From Paracoccaceae bacterium (GTDB taxonomy: Bacteria; Pseudomonadota; Alphaproteobacteria; Rhodobacterales; Rhodobacteraceae), in contig JAIXZW010000013.1 of assembly GCA_027489375.1 (NCBI GenBank), positions 186,001-250,000 of the forward strand: a stretch of DNA of 64,000 bases, written 5' to 3'. Positions within the stretch are counted from its first letter, which is position 1; every line of letters begins with the position of its first letter. Shown piece after piece: positions 1-9,126 of the stretch. The notes under the pieces are model-generated. The model searched no databases. It was not told the origin of the DNA and saw only the letters and a program-made list of their open reading frames with translations. The translations under genes and the position numbers were made by a program.

Positions 1-1
1 C

Positions 2-592
2 GAGGACCTCATCGTCGTGATGACAGGCTCGGGCGCGCTGCGCATGGCGGGCAGCGTCACCACCGGACCCGCGCCCACCAGCGTGCCGGATGTCGAACTC
101 CGCGTGCTCGACGCCGCGACCCGCCGCGTCGAACTGCGCGACCTTGCCACCGGCCATTCCATCGGCACCCGCACGCTCGATGCCAGCGGCGGCACGGTCA
201 TCGGTGGCCTCTCCGTCTCGCTTTCGGGCAATGCCGCCACGGGCGATGCCTTCCGCCTGACTGCCAACACCGATGGCCGCAACGATGGCCGCGCGCTCGA
301 CGCCATCCTCTCCTTGCGCTTTCCCGATGTGACGACCGGCAAAGGCGGCTTCGCCCGCATCCTGTCGGACCTGCAATCCGAAGTCGGCACCCGCGCCTCT
401 GCCGCCGAGACGAAGCTGAAGTCCGACACCGCGATTCAGGATACCGTCCGCCGCGCCGATGCCGAACAGGGCGCCGTCGACCTTGATCGCGAGGCCGCGC
501 GTCTGCTGGAACTGCAACAGGCCTACCAAGCCTCTGCCCAGATCATGACCGTGGCGAAGGACCTTTTCGACACGCTCCTCCGCTCGCTGTGA
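2..592 (+). CDS. flgK: Flagellar hook-associated protein 1 FlgK, C-terminal part
   Basis: The reading frame is open from the window edge, so the start lies upstream and only about 196 C-terminal residues are present. The C-terminus has the heptad-like D0 helix of flagellar rod/hook/HAP proteins, including the LLELQQAYQASAQIM segment followed by FDTLL near the end, which is diagnostic of FlgK. FlgK forms the first junction ring between hook and filament and is exported by the flagellar type III system. It ends 11 nt before flgL, in the usual flgK-flgL order, so it is probably the end of a flg operon located left of the window. Confidence 0.9.
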   Translation, partial: EDLIVVMTGSGALRMAGSVTTGPAPTSVPDVELRVLDAATRRVELRDLATGHSIGTRTLDASGGTVIGGLSVSLSGNAATGDAFRLTANTDGRNDGRALDAILSLRFPDVTTGKGGFARILSDLQSEVGTRASAAETKLKSDTAIQDTVRRADAEQGAVDLDREAARLLELQQAYQASAQIMTVAKDLFDTLLRSL

Positions 593-603
593 AAGGCTGA
601 CCC

Positions 604-1869
604 ATGACCTCCATCGGCAACGCCCTGTTCGGCCGCATCGCAATGGAAAACTTCAACCGCCTCTCGGGCGACATCAGCGACCTGCAAGCGCGCATCTCCT
701 CGGGCAAGAACGACCCGCGCCCCTCGGTCGACCCGATGCGGGCGGCGAAACTGTCCGCCGTCACCGAACAGCGCGGCGCCATCGACCGCTTCACCGACAA
801 CGCCAAACTCGCCGCCGACCGCCTGTCGCACGCCGACCTTGCCATGACCGAGGTGCAGAAGATCGCCACCTCCTTCCAGCAGATCGCGCTCCGCGCCGCA
901 TCGGACACCATGACCGAAGAGGGCATCGCAGGCCTGCGGGCCGAGGCGGAATCCCTCCGCATCGCGCTCATGTCCGCCGCCAACAGCCGCGACACGATGG
1001 GCCTGCCGCTCTTTGCGGGCTTCGGCAGCGAACAGCCCTTCGTCGATGGCGCAAAGGGCGTCACCTACCGTGGCGACGGGGGCCGCCCCACGCTGCGGCT
1101 GAACGAAACCTCCACCCTCGCCACCGGCCTGAACGGGGCCGAGGTGTTCCAGTCCATCCCGAACCAGGGCCAAAGCCGCAGCATCTTCGACATGGTCGAC
1201 GACCTGATTTCGACCCTCTCGCTGCCGCTGCAACCCAGCCGCCCCTCGCATGTGGTCAAACAGACCGGCCTTTTCACGCCGCAAGCGGGGCGCGACCCTT
1301 CGACCCTCTCCTTCACCCTGACCGGACCGGACGGCAAGGCCACGATCTCGGCCGAACTGGTCAAGGGCGCACCCGGCCCGCTGCTTGACGCGGTCAACGC
1401 GCAATCGGTCGCCACGGGCATATCGGCCACCCTTGCCGCCGATGGCGAAAGCCTGATCCTGACCTCGCGCGGCGACATCCGCATCGGCGACCTTGCGGGC
1501 AGCGGCACCGGGCGCAAACCCCTCGCCACCCTCGCCCCCTCCGACGCCACGGGCAGCGTCACGGGCAGGATCCAGACCCTGCGCGACAGCCGCCTGTCTG
1601 CCGACCGGATGGTCGGTGCCTTCAACGATGCGGTCAGCCACATCGCGGGCGAACACGCCGCCATCGGCTCGCTCGCCGCCCTTGCCGACAACCATCTCGA
1701 AGTGCTCGCCGCCCGCCGCCTGCGCATCGACGAGGCGGTGGCCGGTCTCGAAGACCTCGACGTCGCCGCCGCGATCACCAAGCTTCAGGGGCTTCTCCTC
1801 ACCGAACAGGCCGCACAGCAAAGCTTCGTCAAGATCAACGGCACCTCGCTATTCGACTATCTCCGCTGA
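604..1869 (+). CDS. flgL: Flagellar hook-associated protein 3 FlgL
   Basis: The product has 421 residues. The flagellin-like N-terminal D0/D1 helices (about residues 8-75, including NRLSGDISDLQARISSGK) and C-terminal helices (about 340-421) flank a variable middle, as expected for FlgL, the second hook-filament junction protein. It directly follows flgK. A short AAAGG sequence precedes the ATG. The next gene, the lytic transglycosylase, begins 30 nt downstream on the same strand, so the three are likely co-transcribed. Confidence 0.92.
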   Translation: MTSIGNALFGRIAMENFNRLSGDISDLQARISSGKNDPRPSVDPMRAAKLSAVTEQRGAIDRFTDNAKLAADRLSHADLAMTEVQKIATSFQQIALRAASDTMTEEGIAGLRAEAESLRIALMSAANSRDTMGLPLFAGFGSEQPFVDGAKGVTYRGDGGRPTLRLNETSTLATGLNGAEVFQSIPNQGQSRSIFDMVDDLISTLSLPLQPSRPSHVVKQTGLFTPQAGRDPSTLSFTLTGPDGKATISAELVKGAPGPLLDAVNAQSVATGISATLAADGESLILTSRGDIRIGDLAGSGTGRKPLATLAPSDATGSVTGRIQTLRDSRLSADRMVGAFNDAVSHIAGEHAAIGSLAALADNHLEVLAARRLRIDEAVAGLEDLDVAAAITKLQGLLLTEQAAQQSFVKINGTSLFDYLR

Positions 1870-1899
1870 CCCGTGGCGCGGCTCTTGCAAAGCCGCGTC

Positions 1900-2766
1900 A
1901 TGTTCCGAGTCTTCGCCCTTCTCATCGCCCTGCTCCCCACCCTCGCCTCGGCGCAGGAGTGCACCAGCCTCGCCGCGCAGGCGGGCACCGCCGAAGGCCT
2001 GCCCGAAGGCCTCCTCCCCGCCATCGCAATGGTCGAATCGGGCCATACCGACGCGCAGGGCAACCACGCGCCTTGGCCCTGGACACTCAATCAGGGTGGC
2101 AAGTCGATGTTCTTCGACACCAAGGACGAGGCGCTCGAATACCTGCAAAGTGCCGTCTCGAGCGGCGTGACCAACATCGACGTGGGCTGCATGCAGTTGA
2201 ACTGGAAATGGCACGCGCAGGCCTTCTCCTCGCTCGACCAGATGTTCGACCCCGTCGCCAACACCCGCTACGCCGCCCGCTTCCTGCGCGAATTGCAGTC
2301 CCGCCTCGGCTCGTGGGAGGTGGCGACCGCAGCCTACCACTCCACCGATCCCGCCCGCGGTCAGGCCTATCTGCAAAAGGTCGTCGCAGCCCAAGGCGCG
2401 CTTCCGCCCGACCAGCAGGGCCAGACCACCCTCCTCGCCTCGGCCCCGATCCAGCTCGACGGCATCCTTGCCTTTTCGGGCAACCCGCTCGTGCAACTGG
2501 CCGCCGCCGAAGCCGCCTCGCTGCCGGAGGATGGCGAATTGCCCACCCCGAAAGATGCCGACATGCCGGAAGCGCTCATAGTCCGCGCTGATCCCACGCC
2601 CCGCCCCGTGCCACGCCCCAGCCACGGCGCTCCGCAGCCGGACTTGCCGATGGTCGCGGAAGCGACGCGCACCACCCTGACGAGCGCCGAGAATCTCTCT
2701 CCCCGCCTGCAGAGAAAATGGCCAGAAATCGAAGCGATGCGGAAACTCCTTCTTCAGACGCCGTGA
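1900..2766 (+). CDS. sltF: Flagellar-type soluble lytic transglycosylase (SltF-like)
   Basis: The product has 288 residues from the ATG at 1900, which puts a clean signal peptide (MFRVFALLIALLPTLASAQ) at the N-terminus; a GTG at 1873 would only prepend nine residues. The SLT/goose-lysozyme-like fold is indicated by the catalytic glutamate region (AIAMVESGH, about residues 38-46) and by the later NTRYAARFLREL and ATAAYHS segments. The last ~90 residues are Pro/Ala-rich and look disordered. In R. sphaeroides the Fla1 FlgJ lacks a muramidase domain and a separate SltF opens the peptidoglycan for the rod; position directly after flgL and periplasmic targeting fit that role. The assignment to SltF is by context and domain, not by alignment. 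Confidence 0.8.
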   Translation: MFRVFALLIALLPTLASAQECTSLAAQAGTAEGLPEGLLPAIAMVESGHTDAQGNHAPWPWTLNQGGKSMFFDTKDEALEYLQSAVSSGVTNIDVGCMQLNWKWHAQAFSSLDQMFDPVANTRYAARFLRELQSRLGSWEVATAAYHSTDPARGQAYLQKVVAAQGALPPDQQGQTTLLASAPIQLDGILAFSGNPLVQLAAAEAASLPEDGELPTPKDADMPEALIVRADPTPRPVPRPSHGAPQPDLPMVAEATRTTLTSAENLSPRLQRKWPEIEAMRKLLLQTP

Positions 2767-2947
2767 TCGAAGGAGAAAGTGTTAACGGCTTCACGCCCAT
2801 CCGCGCAAAATGATACATACCAAAGAATGGACTCCATCCAGACCAACGCCTCAGTCCCCACCTTCCCGTTAAGGTAAACCCTACCTCGGAAACCATAAAA
2901 ATCCGCTCCGCCTGCTAAAACGGAACCGTGAAGTCAGGGAGAAGAAA

Positions 2948-4048
2948 ATGACGAGTGAATGGATTGCACGTGACGTAGCCGCCCGCCCTCTGCCGGTCGC
3001 TCCCGAAACCATCGACCGTATCATCGTCGGTGAATCCGCCCCCATCCGCCAGCTCAAGCGCCTCATCGCCGCCGTTGCCGTCAGCGATGCCTCGGTCGTC
3101 GTGACCGGCCCGACCGGCGCGGGCAAGGAACTGGTCGCCGAAGCCCTGCACCGCGCATCGGGCCGCGAAGGCCCGCTGGTCGCCGTGAACTGCGCCGCCA
3201 TTCCGGCCGAGCTGCTGGAATCCGAACTCTTCGGCCATGAAAAGGGTGCCTTCACCGGCGCCGACCGCGCCCGCATCGGCCGGATCGAACAAGCCAATGG
3301 CGGCACGCTTTTCCTTGACGAGATCGGCGACATGCCCGCCGCCCTGCAAGCCAAGCTCCTGCGCGTTCTGGAAACCCGCCGCGTCCAGCGCCTCGGCTCC
3401 AACGTCGACACGCCCGTCGACTTCCGTCTTGTGACCGCCACGCACCGCGACCTTGGCCAAGCCATCGACCGAGGCGAATTCCGCGCCGACCTTTACTACC
3501 GCATCAACGTCTTCACCCTTTCGGTGCCGAGCCTTGCGGAACGCGCCTGCGACATCCCGCTGATCCTTGCCCGCATGATCTCGGACCACCTGTGCCAGAA
3601 CCCTGCCGCCGACGCGCCGCACTTCGACCTTTCGGCCATCCGCGCCCTGTCGTCCCACACCTGGCCCGGCAACATCCGCGAATTGAAGAACGTCCTGCAC
3701 CGCGCCTTCGTGATGCTCCCCGGCCGTATGGTCACTGCGCGGCACGTCCGCGACAACCTGCTCGGCATGGCGATGCCCGACCTGCTCGACGACGACTACA
3801 TCCTTCCCGAAGCCGCCCCCCATGCCGCCGAGATGCCCTCGCCCTCGGCCTTCCACGATGCCTTGGCAAAGCTCGGCGACATCGACCTGCGCGGCTATAT
3901 CCGCGATATCGAGGTGGCGATGATCGAAGCCGCCCTCGACAAAAGCTGCGGCAACGTCGCCCGCACCGCCGAGATGCTGCGCCTGCACCGCACCACGCTG
4001 ATCGAGAAGATGAAGAAATTCGGCATCCGCCGCGGTCTGGAAGCCTGA
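2948..4048 (+). CDS. fleQ: Sigma-54 enhancer-binding flagellar regulator FleQ (no receiver domain)
   Basis: The product has 366 residues. The protein goes almost directly into the AAA+ domain: Walker A GPTGAGK at 54-60, the sigma-54 contact loop GAFTGA at 100-105, Walker B FLDEIGD at about 122-128, and TWPGNIREL near 240. The C-terminus (about 315-362) carries a Fis-type helix-turn-helix ([19 protein letters not shown]). No receiver domain precedes the ATPase, so activity is not controlled by aspartate phosphorylation. This is the layout of R. sphaeroides FleQ, which together with FleT activates the sigma-54 flagellar promoters. The 181 nt upstream contain no recognisable -24/-12 site, which fits a top-tier gene transcribed by another sigma factor. 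RBS AGGGAGAAG precedes the ATG. Confidence 0.88.
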   Translation: MTSEWIARDVAARPLPVAPETIDRIIVGESAPIRQLKRLIAAVAVSDASVVVTGPTGAGKELVAEALHRASGREGPLVAVNCAAIPAELLESELFGHEKGAFTGADRARIGRIEQANGGTLFLDEIGDMPAALQAKLLRVLETRRVQRLGSNVDTPVDFRLVTATHRDLGQAIDRGEFRADLYYRINVFTLSVPSLAERACDIPLILARMISDHLCQNPAADAPHFDLSAIRALSSHTWPGNIRELKNVLHRAFVMLPGRMVTARHVRDNLLGMAMPDLLDDDYILPEAAPHAAEMPSPSAFHDALAKLGDIDLRGYIRDIEVAMIEAALDKSCGNVARTAEMLRLHRTTLIEKMKKFGIRRGLEA

Positions 4049-4050
4049 CG

Positions 4051-5364
4051 CTAGACCCTCCGCGCCGCCTGCCGCCCCGAAAGCACCGCGCCATGCGCCG
4101 TTCCGGGGTGGCGGGCTGACGCCGCCTCGCCCGCAAAGACCAGCGCGCCGCCCCAATCTGCACCGCCAAGGGCACGCCGCGTTTCGGCCGAGCTGCCCGT
4201 CGCATTGAAGCTATAGGCTCCCCGCGCCCAAGGATCGCTTCCCCACCGGCTGATCTGCGCGGCCACGGGGGCGGGAAAGCCCGACCCGAACATCGCCCGC
4301 AACGCCTCGACCGCTTGCGCCACGACATCGGCCTCGGCCAACCGCTCCAGCCCCCGCGCCTCGTCCCCGCCATGCAGCGCGCAAAGCACCGGCTGCCCCG
4401 CAGCACGACCAAGGCTGAACCACTCGGCCCAACGCACGGGGTCCGGCCCGAACCATTCGATCCAATCGACATCCGCAGGCCAATGGATACGGTCGAAACG
4501 CAGCCAGCATTTCGACAACAGCCCCATCCCCAGCCCGTCGATGGCAGCCTGCCGCGCGGGGTCGAGCGGCGCACCCAGCCGGATCGCCCCCGCCTTCAAC
4601 ACGCCCAAAGACGCGGTCAGGATCACCCGGTCCGCCCGCATCACCGCCCCGTCTGCAAAGGTCAACGCAACGCCCCCGCCCTTGGGCTCCAGCGCCGTCA
4701 CCGCCCGCCCCGTCTCGATCCGCAGCCCCCGCGCCAGATGTGCGACGATCCGGCCATAGCCCCCTTCGGGCAGCGCATCGCCGCCGCCGAATTCATGCCC
4801 GTCATCGAAACTCCGCGCCGAAACCTCGCGCGGCGATGCGCCGAATTCCGTCGTCACCATCCCGTTCAGCACATGCCGTACCGAATGCCGCGCCCCCGCA
4901 TCGGCCTGCGCCCACCCCTGCTGCGCGGCAATCGCCGCCTCAAGCGACCGATCCTCCGCCTGATCCGAAGCCCAGTCCCGCGCGGCCCCGATCAGGGCTT
5001 CCGTCCGCGCATAGGCCGCTCCGACATCGCCCAGAACAAGCGCCGCCTCGTAGCGCGTCACGACCCGCGCGATGCCCGCCTCGTCGGCCAGCAGCGTCAG
5101 GGGATTGCCCGCTTGCCCGTGAATCCAGCCCGCGCCCATGTCGACCGGCAGATCGCGCCACAGGTCCGAGGTCCAGACCCGCCCCCCGATCCGCCCGCGC
5201 GCCTCGACCACCGTCACAGCCGCGCCCGCCCGCGCCAGATCGCGCGCCGCCGCCAGCCCCGCAAGGCCCGCACCGACCACCACGATACGGCCCTGCGCCG
5301 CCCCTGCCCGACCCGCCACAGCGGCCAGTCCCGCCGCCAGCACCGCCCGCCGCGTCACCCGCAT
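4051..5364 (-). CDS. FAD-dependent amine oxidase, Tat-exported
   Basis: The product has 437 residues from the ATG at 5364. That start yields a twin-arginine signal (MRVTRRAVLAAGLAAVAG) followed by the dinucleotide-binding motif VVVGAGLAGLAAARDL and the GRIGGRVWT signature of the flavin monoamine oxidase family. The C-terminus has the expected FAD-contact segment (VFAGEAASARHPGTAHGA). It probably oxidises an amine in the periplasm; the substrate is unknown. It lies tail-to-tail with fleQ (2 nt apart) and has no evident flagellar role, so it looks like an unrelated gene inserted between fleQ and fliD. An upstream ATG at 5412 would bury the Tat signal and is not preferred. Confidence 0.85.
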   Translation of the reverse strand: MRVTRRAVLAAGLAAVAGRAGAAQGRIVVVGAGLAGLAAARDLARAGAAVTVVEARGRIGGRVWTSDLWRDLPVDMGAGWIHGQAGNPLTLLADEAGIARVVTRYEAALVLGDVGAAYARTEALIGAARDWASDQAEDRSLEAAIAAQQGWAQADAGARHSVRHVLNGMVTTEFGASPREVSARSFDDGHEFGGGDALPEGGYGRIVAHLARGLRIETGRAVTALEPKGGGVALTFADGAVMRADRVILTASLGVLKAGAIRLGAPLDPARQAAIDGLGMGLLSKCWLRFDRIHWPADVDWIEWFGPDPVRWAEWFSLGRAAGQPVLCALHGGDEARGLERLAEADVVAQAVEALRAMFGSGFPAPVAAQISRWGSDPWARGAYSFNATGSSAETRRALGGADWGGALVFAGEAASARHPGTAHGAVLSGRQAARRV

Positions 5365-5433
5365 CACCGACACCCCGACACCGAACCTTCGGTGCCAGAC
5401 TGCCCTCCGCATCAGCCGGTGACAAGCAGGCGC

Positions 5434-7074
5434 TCAGCTCGACTTGTTCCACTGCGCGACAAGGTTGGTCAGGTAATTCCCCGTGCTCTTCATCGTAGAA
5501 ATCGCAGCCTCCATTGCCGTGAAGCGCGACAGATACCGTTTTTCAAGCTTGGCCGCCCGCACATCCAGTTCGGCCAGTTTGGTATTCGCCTCGCTCACCT
5601 TCGCGCCCAACTGGTCCTCGCGCGCGCCGATCCCGCCGCCGGTCAGCGCCTGCGTCATCACCCCGTCGAGCGCCGAGACGAAGCTGCGCCCGAAGGTCAC
5701 GGTCGTGCCGGTCGTGCCCGCGGGCAGCGTTACGGACAGGCCCGAAAACGCCCCGTCCAGCACCACGAATTGCTGCCGCCCGTCGGGCAGGGTCATGCCG
5801 AGGGTCTTGGCCCCGTCCAGCGTCGCCTTGCCCGTCACCGGATCGACGACCAGCGCATAGGACCCCGATTTCGCCTCCGGCCCGACCAGCCCCTTCACCT
5901 CGACCCCTGCATCCGCCGCCCCCAGACGGTTGGCAAAGACCGCGTCGAACTTCGCCGGATCGGCCTTGAACGCATCTTCAAAGGCCATCGTCTTCAGCTT
6001 CAGCGTCCCGTCCCGCTGCGTGGCAACGCCAAGGTCCGACAGGAACACCGGCTCCGCCCCGAAGCCGTTGATCGGTGCCGCGATCAGCCGCGACAGATCG
6101 GCCTTCATCGCCTCGATCACCTGATCACCGACCAGCGCCCCTGTTGCCGACCCGTTCACCGACCGCACCGAAACCTCGTTCAGCTTGGCCCGCGTCGCGT
6201 TCACCTGCTCGACCAGATAGGATAGGTTGGCCCGCGCCGTCTCCATGTCGCGGCTGAAGCCCACCGTCGTCTCGGTCCCAGCAGGCGCGGTGATCTCGAG
6301 CGTTGCTCCGGGGATCAGGTCGTCGATCGTGTTCGTCGACCGCGACACCGCGATCCCGTCCACGCTCAGCACCGCCGCCCGCGCCGCCTGAATCTGCACC
6401 GTGTCATTCGTCGCCGTCGTGTCAAAGGCCGCTAGCCCCGTCACCGTTTCCGCCACCGTGAAGCGCAGCGCCGACCCTGCCCCCGGCTCGCTCACGACAC
6501 CAAGCGAGAACGTCCCGTCCCCCTTGTCGATCACCCGCGCCGACACGCCCGACACCTCGCTCAGCGTCTCGGCCAGTTGGGACAGCGTGGCCCCTTGCGG
6601 AATGTCCAGCGTGTTGACCGTGCTGTCGGGGTTGACGGCAAAGCTCTTCACGCCTGCCGCATCCTCGAACCACGCGCCGATCTCGACCTTCAACTGCCCC
6701 GCCCCGATGGGCTGGTCCGCGCTAGTGAACCCCTTGAACTCCAGCACCTGCCGTGCCGCCGTCTGCACCACGCCGATGTTCATCGACCCGTTGGTGATCT
6801 TGGCGGGGTCCGTCACCGTCACCTGCACGCCGGAATTTCCGCTCGTCGCCTTCAGGATCGGCGTCGAATTCACCGCCGTCAGCGCGGTCTGAAGCTGCTG
6901 GAACTGCGCCCTGACCTGCCCCAAGGTGGAAATCGACGTATTCGCCGTGTCGATCTTCTTCTGCTGCGCCTTTTGCAGCGGCGTGATCTCCGCCGCGACG
7001 AGCGAGGAGGTCAGCCCCGTCAGGCTCAGCCCCGACCCGTTCTTGTTCAGCGTGGTCAGAATATCGACGGCCAT
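5434..7074 (-). CDS. fliD: Flagellar filament cap protein FliD (HAP2)
   Basis: The product has 546 residues from the ATG at 7074, which has an AAGGAG-type RBS; an in-frame upstream start at 7176 would lie beyond the promoter and is rejected. The N-terminal FliD_N region (LSLTGLTSSLVAAEITPLQKAQQ, split around residues 14-36) and the C-terminal coiled coil ending in YLTNLVAQWN (about 450-546) identify FliD, which caps the growing filament and folds exported flagellin. It is transcribed divergently from fliC. A strong sigma-54 promoter lies at 7145-7160. Confidence 0.93.
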   Translation of the reverse strand: MAVDILTTLNKNGSGLSLTGLTSSLVAAEITPLQKAQQKKIDTANTSISTLGQVRAQFQQLQTALTAVNSTPILKATSGNSGVQVTVTDPAKITNGSMNIGVVQTAARQVLEFKGFTSADQPIGAGQLKVEIGAWFEDAAGVKSFAVNPDSTVNTLDIPQGATLSQLAETLSEVSGVSARVIDKGDGTFSLGVVSEPGAGSALRFTVAETVTGLAAFDTTATNDTVQIQAARAAVLSVDGIAVSRSTNTIDDLIPGATLEITAPAGTETTVGFSRDMETARANLSYLVEQVNATRAKLNEVSVRSVNGSATGALVGDQVIEAMKADLSRLIAAPINGFGAEPVFLSDLGVATQRDGTLKLKTMAFEDAFKADPAKFDAVFANRLGAADAGVEVKGLVGPEAKSGSYALVVDPVTGKATLDGAKTLGMTLPDGRQQFVVLDGAFSGLSVTLPAGTTGTTVTFGRSFVSALDGVMTQALTGGGIGAREDQLGAKVSEANTKLAELDVRAAKLEKRYLSRFTAMEAAISTMKSTGNYLTNLVAQWNKSS

Positions 7075-7144
7075 CGGGCGCTCCTTTGTCCCTGACAGAA
7101 ACGGACGCAGACGCGAAGCCTTTAGCCGCAACACCCGCCCTTCA

Positions 7145-7160
7145 GGCAAATCCCGTGCCA
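7145..7160 (-). promoter_or_regulatory. Sigma-54 promoter of fliD
   Basis: On the minus strand it reads TGGCACGGGATTTGCC, matching the -24/-12 consensus TGGCACG-N4-TTGC with exact GG/GC spacing. The predicted transcription start is about 60 nt upstream of the fliD ATG. Confidence 0.85.
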
Positions 7161-7186
7161 GCCCGCGCGCCCCCACGCGCGCGCAT

Positions 7187-7284
7187 CTTCACCCTTGCCC
7201 AAATACTCACCGCCCAAGCCCTGCCGCCAAGACAACATGTCCGAAAAAGCGCCACCCTCCCCCTCGTGGGGTGGGAGGGGGTGG
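7187..7284. repeat. Intergenic repeat module copy upstream of fliC
   Basis: On the minus strand positions 7208-7187 read GAGTATTTGGGCAAGGGTGAAG, closely matching the GGATATTTGGGGCAAGGGGAA copy at 41596. It is followed on the plus strand by a G/C-rich hairpin region at about 7252-7284. This is the most divergent copy of the module seen also near 10.5, 41.5, 48.5 and 62.4 kb. The remaining fliD-fliC intergenic sequence holds only the fliD and fliC promoters. Confidence 0.5.
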
Positions 7285-7409
7285 GGGGGCGGAACGGCAA
7301 TAGCCCCCCGAAACCCGCCATTCCCCCGCCCCGCACAGCGCAACGCAAACGCCCCGCGCCGCTAACCCGTTGATTCCAAACACCCCGCAGTGAATCTTCA
7401 CCGGCCTGC

Positions 7410-7435
7410 TAAACATCCCCCAATCGGGTCGTTGT
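7410..7435 (+). promoter_or_regulatory. Candidate sigma-28 promoter of fliC
   Basis: TAAA at 7410-7413 is followed after 14 nt by GTCGTTGT at 7428-7435. The FliA consensus is TAAA-N15-GCCGATAA, so the -10 and spacing are imperfect, but the location 50 nt before the flagellin ATG fits. The -10 overlaps a 12-mer also found upstream of the gene at 26080. Confidence 0.5.
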
Positions 7436-7484
7436 GATTGCCAGGCGCTTAGCGGCGCAACGGTCAAACCAGGAGGCTGACACC

Positions 7485-8942
7485 ATGACGACGATCAATA
7501 CCAACATCGGGGCCATCGCCGCTCAGGCGAACATGTCCAAAGTGAACGACGACTTCAACCAGGCCATGACGCGCCTCTCCTCGGGTCTGCGCATCAACGC
7601 AGCCAAGGACGATGCGGCCGGTATGGCCATCGCCGAAAAGATGACCGCGCAGGTCATGGGCATCAACCAGGCCGTCCGCAACGCGACCGACGGCAAGAAC
7701 CTGCTCGACACGACGGAAAGCGCCCATGTCGAAGTCTCGAACATGCTCCAGCGCATGCGCGAACTGGCCGTCCAGTCGTCGAACGATACGAACACCGGCT
7801 CGGACCGCGGCAACATCACCGCTGAATCGCGCCAGCTCGTCGCCGAAATCAACCGCATCGCCGAAAACACCACCTTCAACGGCATGAAGGTCATGGACGG
7901 CTCGTTCAACGGCAAGCAGTTCCAGATCGGTGCCGACCTCGGCCAGACGCTGAACATCTCCATCGACTCTGCCGCCGCCACCTCGATCGGCGCCTACAAG
8001 GTGAAGTCCGAAGTGCTGACCAGCACCACCGGCGGCACCGCGGGCAGCGAAAACCTGATCATCTCGGGCCATGCCGGCAACACCGAGATCGACACCACCG
8101 CCAACATGTCGGCCAAGGACCTCGCCGCCAAGGTGAACGCGGCCTCCGCCCAGACCGGCGTGCAGGCGACCGCCGTGTCGAAAGCCAAACTCTCGGGCCT
8201 GACCGACGAAGCCAAGGTGTCGTTCAAGGTGAACGGTGAATCGATCGGCACCGTCGCCATCTCGAACAAGGACGACCTGCGCTCGCTCCGCGACGCGATC
8301 AACACCAAGACCACCTCGACCGGCGTGACCGCCTCGATGGGCGCGACCAACGGCGAGATCGTCCTGACCGACTCGACCGGCAAGAACATCGAGATCAGCG
8401 ACTACGCCTCGACCGACTCGGCTGGCGGCGCGGGTGCCGATCTCGACATCACGGGTCTGAACACCGACGGCACCTCGGCCTCGGGTCCGGAAACGCTCGA
8501 CGGCACCAACACCACCGCGACTGTCACGGGTCAAGTGACCTTCACCTCGACGCAGACCTTCTCGGTCAACTCCTCGGCTCCGACGGACGGCTTCTTCTCG
8601 AACAACGCCAACGCCGCCGAACTGAGCCAGGTCGCTGAAATCGACCTCTCGACCGCCGAAGGGGCTTCCGAAGCGATCACCGTGATCGACGTCGCCCTGC
8701 AAAAGATCAGCCAGGCGCGCGGCAACCTCGGTGCCATGTCGAACCGCCTCGACTCGACGATCTCGAACCTGACCAACATCTCGGTCTCGGTGCAGGCCGC
8801 CAAGAGCCAGGTCGTCGACGCAGACTTCGCCGCCGAATCGACGCAGCTCGCCCGCGGCCAGATCCTGAGCCAGGCCGCCACCGCGATGCTCGCGCAGGCG
8901 AACTCCAGCAAGCAGAACGTCATGTCGCTGCTCCGCGGCTGA
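7485..8942 (+). CDS. fliC: Flagellin FliC
   Basis: The product has 485 residues from the ATG at 7485 with RBS AGGAGG; the in-frame upstream ATT start would add a non-flagellin leader. The N-terminal D0/D1 region (ITTNI-like MTTINTNIGAI, RLSSGLRINAAKDDAAG, LQRMRELAVQSSNDTN near residue 85) and the C-terminal D1/D0 (SQVVDADFAAESTQLARGQIL, ending SKQNVMSLLRG) are canonical; residues about 175-395 form the variable surface domain rich in Thr, Ser and Asp. The QRMRELAVQ segment is of the gamma/beta-proteobacterial type, consistent with a transferred Fla1 system. It is expected to be the main FliA (sigma-28) target and to be exported with the help of FliS. Confidence 0.96.
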   Translation: MTTINTNIGAIAAQANMSKVNDDFNQAMTRLSSGLRINAAKDDAAGMAIAEKMTAQVMGINQAVRNATDGKNLLDTTESAHVEVSNMLQRMRELAVQSSNDTNTGSDRGNITAESRQLVAEINRIAENTTFNGMKVMDGSFNGKQFQIGADLGQTLNISIDSAAATSIGAYKVKSEVLTSTTGGTAGSENLIISGHAGNTEIDTTANMSAKDLAAKVNAASAQTGVQATAVSKAKLSGLTDEAKVSFKVNGESIGTVAISNKDDLRSLRDAINTKTTSTGVTASMGATNGEIVLTDSTGKNIEISDYASTDSAGGAGADLDITGLNTDGTSASGPETLDGTNTTATVTGQVTFTSTQTFSVNSSAPTDGFFSNNANAAELSQVAEIDLSTAEGASEAITVIDVALQKISQARGNLGAMSNRLDSTISNLTNISVSVQAAKSQVVDADFAAESTQLARGQILSQAATAMLAQANSSKQNVMSLLRG

Positions 8943-8966
8943 CGCAAAGCGCGACATACTAAAGAT

Positions 8967-9003
8967 AGCCCCGGCGTCCATACGCCGGGGCTTCTATATA
9001 TTT
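8967..9003 (+). terminator. Rho-independent terminator after fliC
   Basis: A perfect 11-bp stem (AGCCCCGGCGT/ACGCCGGGGCT) with the tetraloop CCAT is followed by TTCTATATATTT. It lies 25 nt after the fliC stop codon. Confidence 0.9.
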
Positions 9004-9023
9004 CAATAAGTTATACGCCGCCC

Positions 9024-9047
9024 AACCCGCCTTCTTTGTCGGGTTTT
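9024..9047 (+). terminator. Possible second weak terminator between fliC and rpoN
   Basis: The short inverted repeat AACCCG/CGGGTT with a 10-nt loop is followed by a brief T stretch. It could back up the main fliC terminator. Confidence 0.4.
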
Positions 9048-9126
9048 CCGCATTTTAGGGGTGTCAAACGGTTTTTTTGCATGTCGCCGCCCGCCTTGCC
9101 AATTTGCACGCAACGGGAGAATCCAC

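Noticed and set aside
2767..2947. Sigma-54 or sigma-28 promoter before fleQ (CTGCTAAAACGG resembles the fliC -35 context)
   Set aside because: No acceptable -10 follows TAAA at 14-16 nt, and no GG-N10-GC pair is present.
8978..9126. Promoter of rpoN
   Set aside because: No -24/-12, sigma-28 or convincing sigma-70 element could be identified before rpoN.
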